Assembly: GCA_947652605.1 (NCBI GenBank)
Contig: OX393579.1
Location: forward strand, 37,392,970 to 37,456,969
Direction of reading: 5' to 3'
Source of the DNA: Elmis aenea
Taxonomy: Eukaryota > Arthropoda > Insecta > Coleoptera > Elmidae
Length of the DNA stretch: 64,000 nt
Part shown: in pieces, positions 10,141-22,045 of the stretch
Layout: each line of letters opens with the position of its first letter
Numbering within the stretch: position 1 is the stretch's first letter
Translations under genes and position numbers: made by a program
The notes under the pieces: generated by a model
Databases searched by the model: none
Told to the model about the DNA's origin: nothing
Seen by the model: the letters and a program-made list of their open reading frames with translations, nothing else

Positions 10141-11277
10141 CAGGGCGTGTCGTGTAACTAGTGCGCTTTTCCTTCATAGCTGATGCATACTTATTTATAA
10201 CTATAATAAAATATTCAATATTTTTAAATAATAAATGATTTAAAAAAAAATTATATTATTAATAAGGTGACAGACACAATTTTTTGAATTAGTTTACATT
10301 TAATTTTTACTGCCTACCGTTTTTCTTCTCTTTCTTACTTTTATCAAATTTAGAGTTAAAAATCCTGTTTTTCATTAGTGCAATTTAGAAAAAATTGTAT
10401 TAAAATCTATGGCTTTTTCTGTTTGTGGATATTAATTTTTATTGCTATATACAATTTGTTGATTTTGTTGTCAAAATTAGTGCGTTGCCAATTTTAGTCA
10501 ATTTCTGTTCTTTGTGCAGATTTAATTCAAATGTAGCACTATTTTATCTTGAAAATGAATTTTGTACCTACCAAAAATATTTTTGTTTTGTTTCGGAAGA
10601 TGGAAAGTAATGTTTAGGTTTTGTTTCTAGTAAGTTTCGGTTATTAATTTGTTAATATCAATAAAATTTGCTTTTGTGCCAAAGAAAACATTTCTAATTT
10701 ACTTCCATGTACAAATGTTTTACTCATACCTGATATTTCTATAAAAATTAACAACTTATCTGTTGAAGAAAGCTAATTTTCATTTGATCATGGCATATTA
10801 AAGATTAAAGGACCGAGTAAATAAACGTAATGTATTAAGCCAGAGCCTGCGCAAGAGTATCGGACGGCCCTAGACAAAAAAAATTTAGGTGCTTCTACAA
10901 AGGGTGGACCAAATTCGAATGTTTTACAGGGTATCTCGATTACCATAATAATAAGCGAACAATGTTTTATGGTTTTGACAAAAACCGCAACAATATTACC
11001 TTTAAATATCAGTAAATTAAAAGTATGTGTAAATTACTAATTTAACTTTAATTATTATTAAGTTAGACCAAAATATTAACGTAAATTGCGGTAATTTTAA
11101 GTATTTCGTTTAAAAGTCGACGAATACTTTTTGTAGCACATAATATTCATGACAAAGTTGCATATCTTGTGGAAGCGACCAGCAAAAAAATTAAAAAGTG
11201 TAGCATGAATGAGCAAATAATGATATAAAAAGTTGATAGATTTTTTTAGCAAATGTACCCCACCCTGACGTTGAAGG
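10141..11277. other. Intergenic DNA between copies A and B
   Basis: No gene seen. It includes ACAGGGCGTGTCGTGTAACT near 10142, which recurs at 15335 and 23873, and a block at 10810-11100 that recurs at 18475-18790 (GACCGAGTAAATAAACG and onward, with a GGGTGGACCAAATTCGAA end). Both are shared repeat-unit sequences. Confidence 0.5.
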
Positions 11278-11629
11278 CAATGGTGAGCTATGAAATTTTT
11301 AACAAAGGGCTCGCTCATAGTTAAATAAAAACAAAAAAATAATGTTAATTATATGTTGGAAAAAAATGGCATTTTAAATTCAAACGTGAATAATCGAGTG
11401 ATTGAACATAATTCAAAAAATTCTATTGTGCGACGGGTTATTCTAAATTTAATCGTCATTGCTTGATAGGCATGACTTGGTCGCTTGACAAATGTAAGTA
11501 ATGACAATGATTTTAAGATATATTTTTTCTTGAGAAAATGGTTAACAAGAACAAGGGGCTCGCAAATTAAGGAATAATTTAACAAAGGGCTCGCGCGAGC
11601 CCCCGCGAGCCCCCTACAGCTCACCACTG
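11278..11629. mobile_element. hAT-type MITE, 352 bp, 8-bp TSD
   Basis: Ends are CAATGGTGAGCT and AGCTCACCACTG. GTTGAAGG is directly repeated at 11270-11277 and 11630-11637. Near the ends AACAAAGGGCTCGC occurs as a subterminal motif, and the right end is rich in CGCGAGCCCC. There is no transposase. The equivalent block in the C-D spacer lacks this element. Confidence 0.85.
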
Positions 11630-11814
11630 GTTGAAGGTACAAAAGTTTTTTTTGAATTATTCCATATCAGAGACCAGCAAAAAAATGAAAAAGTACAGCA
11701 AAATATGAGAGGTCGGCCTTTATCGTAACCACTTTTCTCCAACTTTACAGTAAGCAGACGACGTTAGTATAATGATGGCCCCAGTTCTACATAATAATAA
11801 TTAAAAACTGATTA

Positions 11815-12008
11815 TTTAAATTTTTTCGATATTTAAAATAGTTTTTTTTCTAATAAATCAAAAAAAGAAAATTATGGATTATTCTTAAAAATGGTTCTGT
11901 ATTTGCATAAAAAAACTGCATGTTTTTAGTGATTTAACCGTTTCTTTATCTTGAATATTAAGCGATATACATATGTAATCCCATCGGATTTCGACCACCC
12001 TATATAGC
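11815..12008 (-). mobile_element. Right half of a foldback MITE in the zinc-finger unit
   Basis: It runs from TTTTTTCGATATTT through AACCGTTTCTTTATCTTG to CCATCGGATTTCGACCACCC. It corresponds to the right end of the complete element at 39588-40222. Related right halves lie at 15760-15917, 18868-18904 and 24625-24847, each followed by TAGCTTTCTTCAATCC and then the 3' flank of a zinc-finger copy. The half-element was therefore already in the ancestral unit before tandem duplication. Confidence 0.65.
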
Positions 12009-13795
12009 TTTCTTCAATCCTTCAAACATATTAGATAAGCAAAGATAGAAAAAACATGTTCTTATAAATAATTTTAATTAAAAAACCAATTTTTTTACGG
12101 ATAATCTCTCAACATTTCATCAGCACATGATATCAATTGTTTTTGGGTGATGTCAGTTACTCAAAAATAAGTGGTTTCAAGAACAAAAAACTTTATACAT
12201 GCATTTTTTAAAGAAAATTTTGTTTGAAATCTAAAATAAACAGGATGTTTCATAAATGAACAAAGTTATATATCACTATGGAACACAAAACACCGTTTTT
12301 TGATAAAATTTCATGTTACGTCACAAATCACCACAAAACAACCTTTTCGTTAACCATTTAAATCCAAATTTTAAAACTCATTCTTACTCCAACAATGTCT
12401 ATTCATTAATGTGTTATTTTCACTAAAAGATGTCTCACAAATGTCTCGTTAATTTTATTTTCCATTAATGTTTGATCACTGAGGTGGACTGTGTGATAAG
12501 TTGCATCACACTTGTTTGTCAATAGTGTTTGTGCATTTTAGCATTTTTACATCATTCTTTTGTCTAATAAACAGTTATTACATCTGACATATTTATCAGT
12601 GTATCTCTTACCACGATGATTTACATTGGCTTTCAGTTTGTAACAATTATCATAAATGTCAAATTTATAACATTTTTTGCTTATGTATCTTCATATGATC
12701 CTTTAAATTGCTATTTTGACTAAACCATTTTTCACAAATTTCACATTTATAAGGCTTTTCACCAGTGTGTGTCCTCATATGTTTAAATAAATTGCTATTC
12801 TGACTAAAACATTTTCCACAAATGTCACATTTAAACGGTTTTTCGCCTGTGTGTAGTCTTTTATGAATATTTAATCTGGTTTTCTCACTAAAACATTTTC
12901 CACAAATGTTACATTCAAACGGTTTTTCGCCTGTGTGTATTCTTTTATGAACATTTAATTTGTTTTTCTGACTGAAACATTTCCCACAAATGTCACATTT
13001 ATACGGTTTTTCACCAGTGTGAGTCCTATAATGACTATTTAATTCGCTTTTCCCAATGTAACATTTACCACAAATGTCACATTTAAACGGTCTTTTACCA
13101 GTGTGCATTTTCATATGTCGATTAAATTGGCTATGCTGCCTGAAACGTTTTTCACAAATGTCACATTTATAAGGTTTTTTACCAGTGTGTGTCCTTTCAT
13201 GAATAGTTAATTCGCTTTTCTTAATGAAACGTTTACCACATATGTCACATACAAATGGTCTTTCACCAGTATGCATTCTCATATGCCATTTTAAACCACA
13301 ACTGGTACTTAAACTTTTCCCACAAATGTCACATTGATGGCGTTTTTCACCAGTGTGAGTCTTATAATGAATATTTAATTCGCTTTTCCCAATGTAACAC
13401 TTACCACAAATGTCACATTTAAACGGTCTTTTACCAATGTGTATTTTCATATGATGAGTGGCTTGGCTAAGCTGATTGAAATATTTTTCACAAATGCCAC
13501 ATTTATAAGGTTTTACGCCAGTGTGTGACCTTGCATGAAGAGTTAATCCGCTTTTCCTTATGTAACATTTCCCACATATGTCACATTTATAAGGTTTTTC
13601 GCCAGTGTGTGTCCTAACATGAATAGTTAAATCGCTTTTGCTTAAGCAACATGTATCACAAATGTCACATTTAAACCGCTTTTTATTGTGTGTTCCCATA
13701 TGTCGAATGAAACCGACATTGCGGCTGATAAACTTTTCACAAATGACACATTTCTGTAACTTTACATTAGTTTTTTTTAACAGTTGAGTACTTAA

Positions 13796-14718
13796 CCCTT
13801 AATTACTCGCGCTGGTGTATTTTGTACACCAGCGCCAAATTTCTTGCCTCCATCAAACGTACGATTTTTTTGGTGGCACCAGACCCCCACCTAACCTATG
13901 TCTAACATATCCGGAATGTAATGGATCAGTCATACGCCAAAATGCCCGACTGACCTTTGCGTTTTTACATAAATTTTAATGCGTTGTCACGTTGGTGCCT
14001 AGAATACACCGCGCGGGAAATTTTGTAAATTATGTAAATATTCAATCTTTTATACAAAAACGTTTGTTTTATTGTGTGATGGTGTTATGTATGGGTATTT
14101 TTGCCATCCGCAAGTGTGTTCTCGCTTCTAGTTACGCTAAATATATTTTTTTTATTTGTTTATTTTATTTTTTTTAATTTTTATCATTTTACGTCTTATA
14201 TTCCCATAAAAATTCCCAATGCCTAACGGAGGAGGAAATTAGGGCCTTCTTGGAGGCTGGAAGTTCAGATGAGGAAATTCTAGGTTCTAGGCGATAAGGA
14301 AGATGACCTTGAACAGGGAGTAATTACTCAAAGTGACCATGACAGTACGTCAGAACTGGAAGGCAGTGACCGTGAAAATGAGATTTCTAGTGAGAGTGAT
14401 GGGGATGATAGTGCTGATGTAGAGTTTTTCTTTGGAAAAAATAGAGCCATCAAATCAGAAGAAGACTAGAGGGCTTTTAAAATTAATTTTGTTTTTCGTT
14501 AACTGTTTTTTTTTGTTCGTTGATATTATGTTCCTATATATTTTTAAAATGTTTAACTTATTCGTAAAAACTATACCTACTTATTTTTAATGTTTGACGT
14601 AAATTACCGTCAGCAAAAAAAATTGCGTTTTTGTTTAAAAACAAGCTAAATTTAGGGTGGTGTACAAAGTACACCACGCGGGAAAAAGTTCGAATAATTT
14701 GGCGCGAGTAACTAAGGG
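13796..14718. mobile_element. piggyBac-like element 1 inserted in copy B
   Basis: The insert is flanked by TTAA at 13792-13795 and 14719-14722; copies A, C, D and E show the empty site with one TTAA-containing sequence (GTACTTAAATCTG). Ends are CCCTTAATTACTCGCGC and the complement of CCCTTAGTTACTCGCGC, 16 of 17 matching. Subterminal palindromes occur at both ends: GGTGTATTTTGTACACC near 13813 and GGTGTACAAAGTACACC near 14659. At 923 bp with only an N-terminal transposase remnant it is non-autonomous. Confidence 0.93.
14222..14469 (+). pseudogene. N-terminal remnant of a piggyBac transposase
   Basis: A stretch reads LTEEEIRAFLEAGSSDEE, is broken by a stop, and continues in a shifted frame as an acidic Ser/Asp/Glu-rich segment ending FFFGKNRAIKSEED and a stop. 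An acidic N-terminus starting LTxEEI is typical of piggyBac-family transposases. The DDE catalytic domain is absent. It lies entirely inside the 923-bp element. Confidence 0.65.
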
Positions 14719-15112
14719 TTAAATCTGTTTTTCCTCTATCTTCATTAATTATGCCTGCACTTTTATAATCATTGTTCTCACTATTTATCAATATTTTATT
14801 ACTAACAGGTTGTAGTTGGTCACTCTCATCATTTAATTCTTCACACAAAGAATATTCCAAAGGTTCTTCTTTTATTTCTACTTTTTCAACCTCATTTATA
14901 CATATACCTTTGCCTGTGCTTTCAAATACATCTTTTGTTTGAAAGTTATAACAACTTGTTTGTATATACTCGGTTTTAATTAAATTAGTATGTAAATTAT
15001 AATCCTCTAGCTTCAGGTTCATTGTCCCCTTTTTAATGTCTTTAAGACAATCTTCACCTTGCATTGGTTTTTCATTTTTACAAAATTCTGCAGTATTTAT
15101 CGTTGACTGCAT

Positions 15113-15395
15113 TTTTTATACATTAAAAAATTATTTTCACCCGTTGAAAGATTTGTACAAAAACAACTCAAACACCTTTATTAATTATGCCATGTTTAGT
15201 AATGAGAAAATTATATTTATTGTTGTGTTGGTAGTGAGGTTAGGTTTTCGTCTGTAGGTGTTATGTTTGATCTACGACAGTCGATTTAAACTAAAATTAA
15301 ATGTAAGATTTGTTTATGGTTAAAAATACTATACAGGGCGCGTCGTGTAACTAGTGCGTTTTTAGCGCAATTTTCTAGCGAAATTGCGCTTGTAA
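15113..15395 (-). promoter_or_regulatory. 5' flank of copy B, shortened
   Basis: It matches the 5' flank of copy A for about 200 bp and then jumps to the ACAGGGCGCGTCGTGTAACT block near 15335, lacking the AATTCAATAGATATTTCA segment of other copies. A 25-base hairpin with GCGCAATTT/AAATTGCGC arms is at 15365-15389. Confidence 0.45.
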
Positions 15396-15741
15396 ACTCA
15401 TGATTTCTGTTCTGTGCGTCTGTGCGCACCAATCTTGCACTTCTATTTACTCCTCAACCAGACCACCTAGAGACTTCGGGTTTTCGGCATTATGTTAAGG
15501 AAGGTCTAATCTCGGGAACGCACAAAAAAAATCCAGGAAAAGATTTTTGATTTCCTGGAAATTCCGGAAAAACTCATGATCTCTGTTCTGTGCGCACCAA
15601 TCTTACACTTCTATCTACTCCTTAACCAGACCACCTAGAGACTTCGGGTTTTCGGCATTATGTTAAGGAAGGTCTAATCTCGGGAACGCACAAAAAAAAA
15701 CAGGAAAAGATTTTGGATTTCCTCGAAATTCCGGAAAAACT
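15396..15741. repeat. Tandem duplication, two copies of about 176 bp
   Basis: Copy 1 begins near 15396 and copy 2 near 15572; each contains TCTGTTCTGTGCG, ACCACCTAGAGACTTCGGG, TTCGGCATTATGTTAAGG and GGGAACGCACAAAAAA. Differences are few. It is found only in this spacer and is absent from the other zinc-finger units. It shows no coding potential. Confidence 0.85.
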
Positions 15742-16575
15742 ACGATATTTACAATAGTTGTTTTTTCTAATCTCAAAAACAGAAAATTATGGATTATTCT
15801 TAAAAATGGTTCTGTATTTGCATAAAAAAACTGCATGTATTTGGTGATTTAACCGTTTCTCTATCTTGAATATTAAGAGATACATATGTAATTCAATCGG
15901 ATTTTGACCACCCTATATAGCTTTCTTCAATCCTTCAAACATATTAGATAAGCAAAGAGAAAAAATATGTTCTAATAAATAATTTTAATTAAAAAACCAA
16001 TTTTTTTACAGATAATCTCTCTCAACATTTCATCAGCACAACATGATATCAATTGTTTTTGAGTGATGTCAGTTACTCAAAAATAAGTGGTTTCAAGAAC
16101 AAAAAACTTTATACATACATTTTTTAAAGAAAATTTTGTTTGAAATCTAAAATAAACAATGAATAAAGTTAATGTATCACTATGGAACACAAAACACTGT
16201 TTTTTGATAAAATTTCATGTTACATCACAAATCACCACAAAACAACCTTTTCGTTAACCCTTTGAATCCACATTTTAAAACTCATTCTTACTCCAACAAT
16301 GTCTATTCATTAATGTGTTATTTTCACTAAAAGATGTCTCACAAATGTCTCGTTAATTTTATTTTCCATTAATGTTTGTCCTTATTTGATCACTGAGGTG
16401 ACTGGGTGATAAGCTGCATCACACTTGTTTGTCAATAGTGTTTGTGCATTTTAGCATTTTTACATCATTCTTTTGTTTAAAACAGTTATTACATCTGACA
16501 TATTTATCAGTGTGTCTCCTAACACGATGATTTACATTGGCTTTCAGTCTGTAACAATGATCATAAATGTCAAAT
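15742..16575. other. 3' flank of copy C with MITE half and fossil fingers
   Basis: It contains a right-half MITE ending about 15917, TAGCTTTCTTCAATCC, the conserved 3' flank and the fossil finger block at 16432-16575. No independent gene is seen. Confidence 0.5.
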
Positions 16576-17978
16576 TTATAACGTTTTTTGCTTATGTATC
16601 TTCATATGATCCTTTAAATTGCTATTTTGACTAAACCATTTTTCACAAATTTCACATTTATAAGGTTTTTCACCAGTGTGTGTCCTCATATGTTGAAATA
16701 AATTGCTATTCTGACTAAAACATTTTCCACAAATGTTACACTTAAACGGTTTTTCGCCTGTGTGTAGTCTTTTATGAATATTTAATCTGTTTTTCTGACA
16801 GAAACATTTTCCACAAATGTCACATTTATACGGTTTTTCACCAGTGTGAGTCCTTACATGCATAGTTAATTCGCTTTTCCCAATGAAACATTTACTACAA
16901 ATGTCACATTTATGCGGTTTTTCACCGGTGTGTGTTCTCATATGTCGATTAAATTGGCTATGCTGCCTGAAATGTTTTTCACAAATGTCACATTTAAGAG
17001 GTTTTCTACCAGTGTGTGTCCTTACATGATTAGTTAATTCGCTTTTCTTAATGAAACGTTTACCACATATGTCACATACAACTGGTCTTTCACCAGTATG
17101 CATTCTCATATGCCATTTTAAACTACAACTGGTACTTAACCTTTTCCCACAAATGTCACACTGATGGCGTTTTTCACCAGTGTGAGTCTTATAATGAATA
17201 TTTAATTCGCTTTTCCCAATGTAACACTTACCACAAATATCACATTTAAACGGTCTTTCACCAATGTGTATTTTCATATGACGAGTGGCTTGGCTAAACT
17301 GATTGAAATATTTTTCACAAATGCCACATTTATAAGGTTTTTCGCCAGTGTGTGTCCTTGCATGAATAGTTAATTCGCTTTTCCTTATGTAACATTTCCC
17401 ACATATGTCACATTTATAAGGTTTTTCGCCAGTGTGTGTCCTAACATGAATAGTTAACTCGCTTTTGCTTGAGCAACATTTATCACAAATGTCACATTTA
17501 AACCGCTTTTTATTGTGGGTTTCCATATGCCGAATGAAACCGACACGGCGACTGATAACCTTTTCACAAATGGCACATTTCTGTAACTTTACATCAGTGT
17601 TTTTTAACAGTTGAGTACTTAAATCTGTTTTTCCTGTATATTCATTAATTATGCCTGCACTTTTATAATCATTGTTCTCACTGTTTATCAATATTTTATT
17701 ACTAACAGGATGTAGTTGGTCACTCTCACTATTTAATTCTTCACACAAAGAATATTCCGATGGTTCTTCTTTTATTTCTACTTTTTCAACCTCAATTATA
17801 CATATACCATTGGCTTGCTTTCAAATATGTCTTTTGTTTGAAAGTTATAACAACTTGTTTGTAAATTATAATCTTCTAGCTCGGGGTTCATTGACCCCTT
17901 TTTAATGTTAAGACAATCTTCACCTTGCATTGGGTTTTCATTTTTACAAAATTCTGCAGTATTTACCGTTGACTGCAT
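16576..17978 (-). pseudogene. Copy C: 12-finger zinc-finger gene with N-terminal frameshift
   Basis: The start ATG at 17978 opens an N-terminus like copy A, but with in-frame losses of 1 and 10 residues, removing the IKTE motif. A 1-nt deletion near 17810 (ACCATTGGCTTGC against ACCTTTGCCTGTGC in A) shifts the frame, which then ends at a stop at 17796. The rest is open from about 17748 but begins at a TTG, not an ATG. It includes the CEEL segment and 12 fingers to HKQKTL. Finger 9 is CSKCFIGKSELTMH and finger 10 [14 protein letters not shown], the latter shared with stub A0. It is most likely a pseudogene, or it uses an internal start and loses the acidic domain. Confidence 0.8.
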
Positions 17979-19666
17979 TTTTTTCACATTAAAAAATTAT
18001 TTTCACCAGTTGAAAGATTTGTACAAAAACAACTCAAACACCTTTATTAATTATGCCATGTTTAGTAATCAGAAAATTATATTTATTGTTGTGTTGATAG
18101 TGAGGTTAGGTTTTCGTCTATAGGTGTTATGTTTGATCTACGACAGTCGATTTAAACTAAAATTAAATGTAAGATTTGTTTTTGGTTAAAATTTATTTTT
18201 CCGTTTAAAATTCAATAGATATTTCACATTAAGTTCTTTTAAAACATATTATATATGTGAAAGTGTTTGTTGTTCGGATTTTATAGTTTGTAAGTAATAT
18301 TTGAACGGACAGAGAATTTTTAACAAAGTTTAAATTGAAGGTCTTCGGGTCAAAATGATAGTGTTGGCAACCCTATGTACAAATGTTTTACACAGACCTA
18401 ATATTTCTATAAAAATTAACAACTTATCTGTTGAAGAAAGCTAATTTTCATTTGATCATGGCATATTAAAGGACCGAGTAAATAAACGTAATGTATTAAG
18501 CCAGAGCCCTCGCAAGAGTATCGGACGGCCCTAGACAAAAAAAAATGTAGGCGCTTCTACAAAGGGTGGACCAAATTCGAATATTTTACAGGGTATCTCG
18601 ATTACCACAATAATAAGCCAACAATGTTTTATGGTTTTGACAAAAACAATATTACCTTTAAATATTAGTAAATTAAAAGTATGTGTCAATTACTAATTTA
18701 ACTTTAATTATTATTAAGTTATTAAGACCAAAATATTAACGTAAATTACGGTAATTTGAAGTATTTCATTTAAAAGCCGACGAATACTTAACTCGTCTCG
18801 AGCACCTTGGGCCGCGTAAAAATTTGGCGAGTATACTCGTCCAACGCACCGAAAAGGTTAAGCGAGGTGCATAGGTAATCCCATTGGATTTGGACCACCC
18901 TGTATAGCTTTCTTCAATCCTTCAAACATATTTGAAAAGCATGGATAGAAATAACATGTTCTTATAAATAACCTTAATTAAAAATCTCTTTTTTAATGGA
19001 TAATTTCTCAACATTTCATCAGCAGTGAACACAATATGAAATCAATTATTTTTGAGTGATGTCAGTTACTCAAAAATAAGTGGTTTCAAGAACTTAAAAC
19101 TTTATACATACATTTTTTAAAGAAAATTTTGTTTGAAATCTAAAATAAACAGGATGTTTCATAAATGAACAAAGTTATGTATCAGTATGGAACACAAAAC
19201 ACTATTTTTTAATAAAACTTTGTTACAATACAAATTACCACTAAACAACCCTTTTGTTAAACCTTTTAATCCACATTTTAAAACCCATTCTTACTCCAAC
19301 AATGTCTGTATTCATTAATGTGTTATTTTCACTAAAAGATGTCTCACAAATGTCTCGTTAATTTTATTTTCCATTAATGTTTGTCCTTTTTGATCACTGA
19401 GAGGGACTGTGTGATAAGTTGTATCACACTTTTTTGTCAATACTGTTTATGCATTTTAGCATTTTTACATCATTCTTTTGTTTAAAACAGTTATTACATC
19501 TGACATATTTATCTCTTAACACGATGATTTACATTGGCTTTCAGTCTGTAACAATTACCATAAATGTCAAATTTATAACGATTTTTGCTTATGCATCTTG
19601 ATATGATCATTTAAATTGCTTTTATAATAAAAACATTTTTTAAAAATTTCACATTCATAAGGTTTT
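17979..19666. other. Spacer between copies C and D
   Basis: It holds the conserved 5' flank of C to about 18350, the block shared with 10810-11100, a short insertion near 18780-18865 with GC-rich CTCGTCTCGAGCACC sequence not seen in the other units, a MITE right end to 18904, and the 3' flank and fossil fingers of copy D. No independent gene is visible. Confidence 0.5.
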
Positions 19667-20920
19667 TCACCAGTGTGTTTTCATATGTTGAATGAAATTG
19701 CTATTCTGACTAAAATATTTTCCACAAATGTCACACTTAAACGGTCTTTCGCCTGTGTGTATTCTTTTATGAATATTTAATGTGTTTTTGTGACTGAAAC
19801 AGTTCCCACAAATGTCACATTTATACGGTTTTTCACCAGTGTGAATCCTATAATGACCATTTAATTCGCTTTTCCCAATGTAACATTTACCACAAATGTC
19901 ACATTTAAACGGTCTTATTCCTGTGTGTATTCCCATATGTCGATTTAATAGACTACTCTGACTAAAACATTTTTCACAAATGTCACATTTATAAGGTTTT
20001 TCGCCAGTGTGTGTTCTCATATGTTGAATTAAATTGCTATTCTGACTAAAACATTTTCCACAAATATCACATTTAAACGGTTTTTCGCCAGTGTGTATTC
20101 TTTTATGTTTATTTAATCTGTTTTTCTCAGAGAAACATTTACCACAAATGTCACATTTAAACGATCTACTAATGTGTATTTTCATATGACGAGTGGCTTG
20201 GCTAAGATGATTGAAATATTTTTTACAAATGCCACATTTATAAGGTTTTTCGCCAGTGTGTGTCCTTGCATGAAGAGTTAATCCGCTTTTCCTTATGTAA
20301 CATTTCCCACATATGTCACATTTATAAGGTTTTTCGCCAGTGTGTGTCCTTACATGAATAGTTAACTCGCTTTTGCTTAAGCAACATGTATCACAAATGT
20401 CACATTTAAACCGCTTTTTATTGTGTGTTCCCATATGTCGAATGAAACCGACATTGCGGCTGATAAACTTTTCACAAATGACACATTTCTGTAACTTTAC
20501 ATTAGTTTTTTTTAACAGTTGAGTACTTAAATCTGTTTTTCCTGTATCTTCATTAATTATGCCTGCACTTTTATAATCATTGTTCTCACTATTTATCAAT
20601 ATTTTATTACTAAAAGGTTCTAGTTGGTCACTCTCATCATTTAATTCTTCACACAAAGAATATTCCAAAGGTTCTTCTTTTATTTCTACTTTTTCAACCT
20701 CATTTATACATATACCTTGGGCTGTGCTTTCAAATACGTCTTTTGTTTGAAAGTTATAACAACTTGTTTGTACATACTCGGCTTTAATTAAATTAGTATG
20801 TAAATTATAATCTTCTAGCTCCGGGTTCATTGTCCCCTTTTTAATGTCTTTAAGACAATCTTCACCTTGCATTGGTTTTTCAATTTTACAAAACTCTGCA
20901 GTATTTACCGTTGACTGCAT
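19667..20920 (-). CDS. Copy D: 10-finger zinc-finger protein with truncated C-terminus
   Basis: 417 residues from ATG at 20920. The N-terminus has IKKG, IKAE and IKEEP in place of the three lysine motifs of A. Ten fingers follow; those after finger 4 differ in order from A, with GKCFSEKNRLNKH and EKCFSQSSLLNRH unique to this copy, and the finger 4-5 linker is shortened (HISRSF). The frame ends HMKTHW and stop because one AC unit of ACACAC is lost in the last linker. The lost finger is still readable downstream, but already carries Phe for the second zinc-binding Cys (ECEIFKKCF). Copies D and E share the IQHM and SNLNDHI variants near the end, suggesting close relationship there. It may be functional with 10 fingers or be an early pseudogene. 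Confidence 0.75.
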   Translation of the reverse strand: MQSTVNTAEFCKIEKPMQGEDCLKDIKKGTMNPELEDYNLHTNLIKAEYVQTSCYNFQTKDVFESTAQGICINEVEKVEIKEEPLEYSLCEELNDESDQLEPFSNKILINSENNDYKSAGIINEDTGKTDLSTQLLKKTNVKLQKCVICEKFISRNVGFIRHMGTHNKKRFKCDICDTCCLSKSELTIHVRTHTGEKPYKCDICGKCYIRKSGLTLHARTHTGEKPYKCGICKKYFNHLSQATRHMKIHISRSFKCDICGKCFSEKNRLNKHKRIHTGEKPFKCDICGKCFSQNSNLIQHMRTHTGEKPYKCDICEKCFSQSSLLNRHMGIHTGIRPFKCDICGKCYIGKSELNGHYRIHTGEKPYKCDICGNCFSHKNTLNIHKRIHTGERPFKCDICGKYFSQNSNFIQHMKTHW

Positions 20921-21195
20921 TTTTTTTACATTAAAAAATTATTTTCACCAGTTGAAAGATTTGTACAAAAACAACTCAAACACCTCTATTAATTATGCCA
21001 TGTTTAGTAATCAGAAAATTATATTTATTGTTGTGTTGATAGTGAGGTTAGGTTTTCGTCTATAGGTGTTATGTTTGAACTACGACATTCGATTTAAACT
21101 AAAATTAAATGTAGGATTTGTTTATGGTTAAAATTTAGTTTTCCGTTTAAAATTCAATAGATATTTCATATTAAGTCCTTTTCAAACATATTATA
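20921..21195 (-). promoter_or_regulatory. Conserved 5' flank of copy D
   Basis: It matches the flank of copy A up to CAAACATATTA, where the foldback element at 21196 interrupts it. The flank resumes at 23739 with TATGTGAAAGTG and continues to about 23850. Confidence 0.5.
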
Positions 21196-22045
21196 CAGTG
21201 TGGCTGGTTTTTCATTGTCCAGCTTATATCTGCTGAAATATTAATGTTACCAAAAAAAGTTAAATGAGAAACTTATTAAACAAAAGCTGGTCTACAAAAT
21301 GGTGCTAAAAATTTTGTTCCATAGCCTACTAGTTTTTCGGAAAAATATCCAACTTTTGTTTTTTAAATAGAACACCCTGTATATTTTTACAGAATCACAT
21401 TCTAAATCAATTTCTCTTCACAATGATATTATCATAAGTACCATTTTGCTTTTAAATTATGCTCAATATTTCAAAAAAAGAGAATTATTATAGTCGGCTG
21501 TGGAAACATCAATTTTTTCATTATTTGTATAGTACATTTTTCTTAATTATAATTACACTTATTTCTGTCTGATTTGACAAGTGTTTGCTAACTTAAACAA
21601 ATTTGACAGGTATTTGCAATAAACAAAACAATATAACAGCCGACTTTAATAATTCCTTTTTTGAAATACTGTGCATAATTTAAAAGCAAAATGGTACTTA
21701 TGATATATCATTGTAAAGAGAAATTGATTTAGAATGTGATTCTGTAAAAATATACAGGGTGTTCTATTTAAAAAACAAAAGTTGGATATTTTTCCGAAAA
21801 ACTGGTGGGCTATGGAATCAAATTTTTAGCACAATTTTGTAGACCAGCTTTTGTTTAACCCAGATATGCCCAATGTCCTACATGTAGGACACCTTTTAAA
21901 TTGGCCGCCATTGCATTATTTTCAAAATGCAAGTGTCTCCATGTGTTACTAATCTAACGAACTAAAGTTAAAAGGGCAGTTTCTGGTCACATGTTGCAGA
22001 TTTGACTGCGGTAGTTTTAGTTTTCGTGTCAGAAAGTGTGTTAAA

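Larger units (their letters stand above)
12665..15112 (-). pseudogene. Copy B: 13-finger zinc-finger gene split by a piggyBac-like insertion
   Basis: The N-terminal acidic part starts at ATG 15112 and matches copy A almost residue for residue down to GKTDL. There the frame enters an inserted element and ends at a stop at 14558. The rest resumes beyond the insertion at 13795 and runs through finger 1 (KCVICEKFISRNVGF) and 12 more fingers to the stop at 12665. Insert plus duplicated TTAA is 927 bp, a multiple of three, so both halves are in the same frame register, but the insert contains stops. Compared with A there is one extra finger (GKCFSEKTRLNI followed by [12 protein letters not shown] where A has one). 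As it stands it is disrupted. A truncated protein from an internal start (12 fingers) is conceivable. Confidence 0.85.

Noticed and set aside
11097..11642. Two minus-strand open stretches
   Set aside because: They lie over the hAT MITE at 11278-11629 and its flanks; no protein resemblance.
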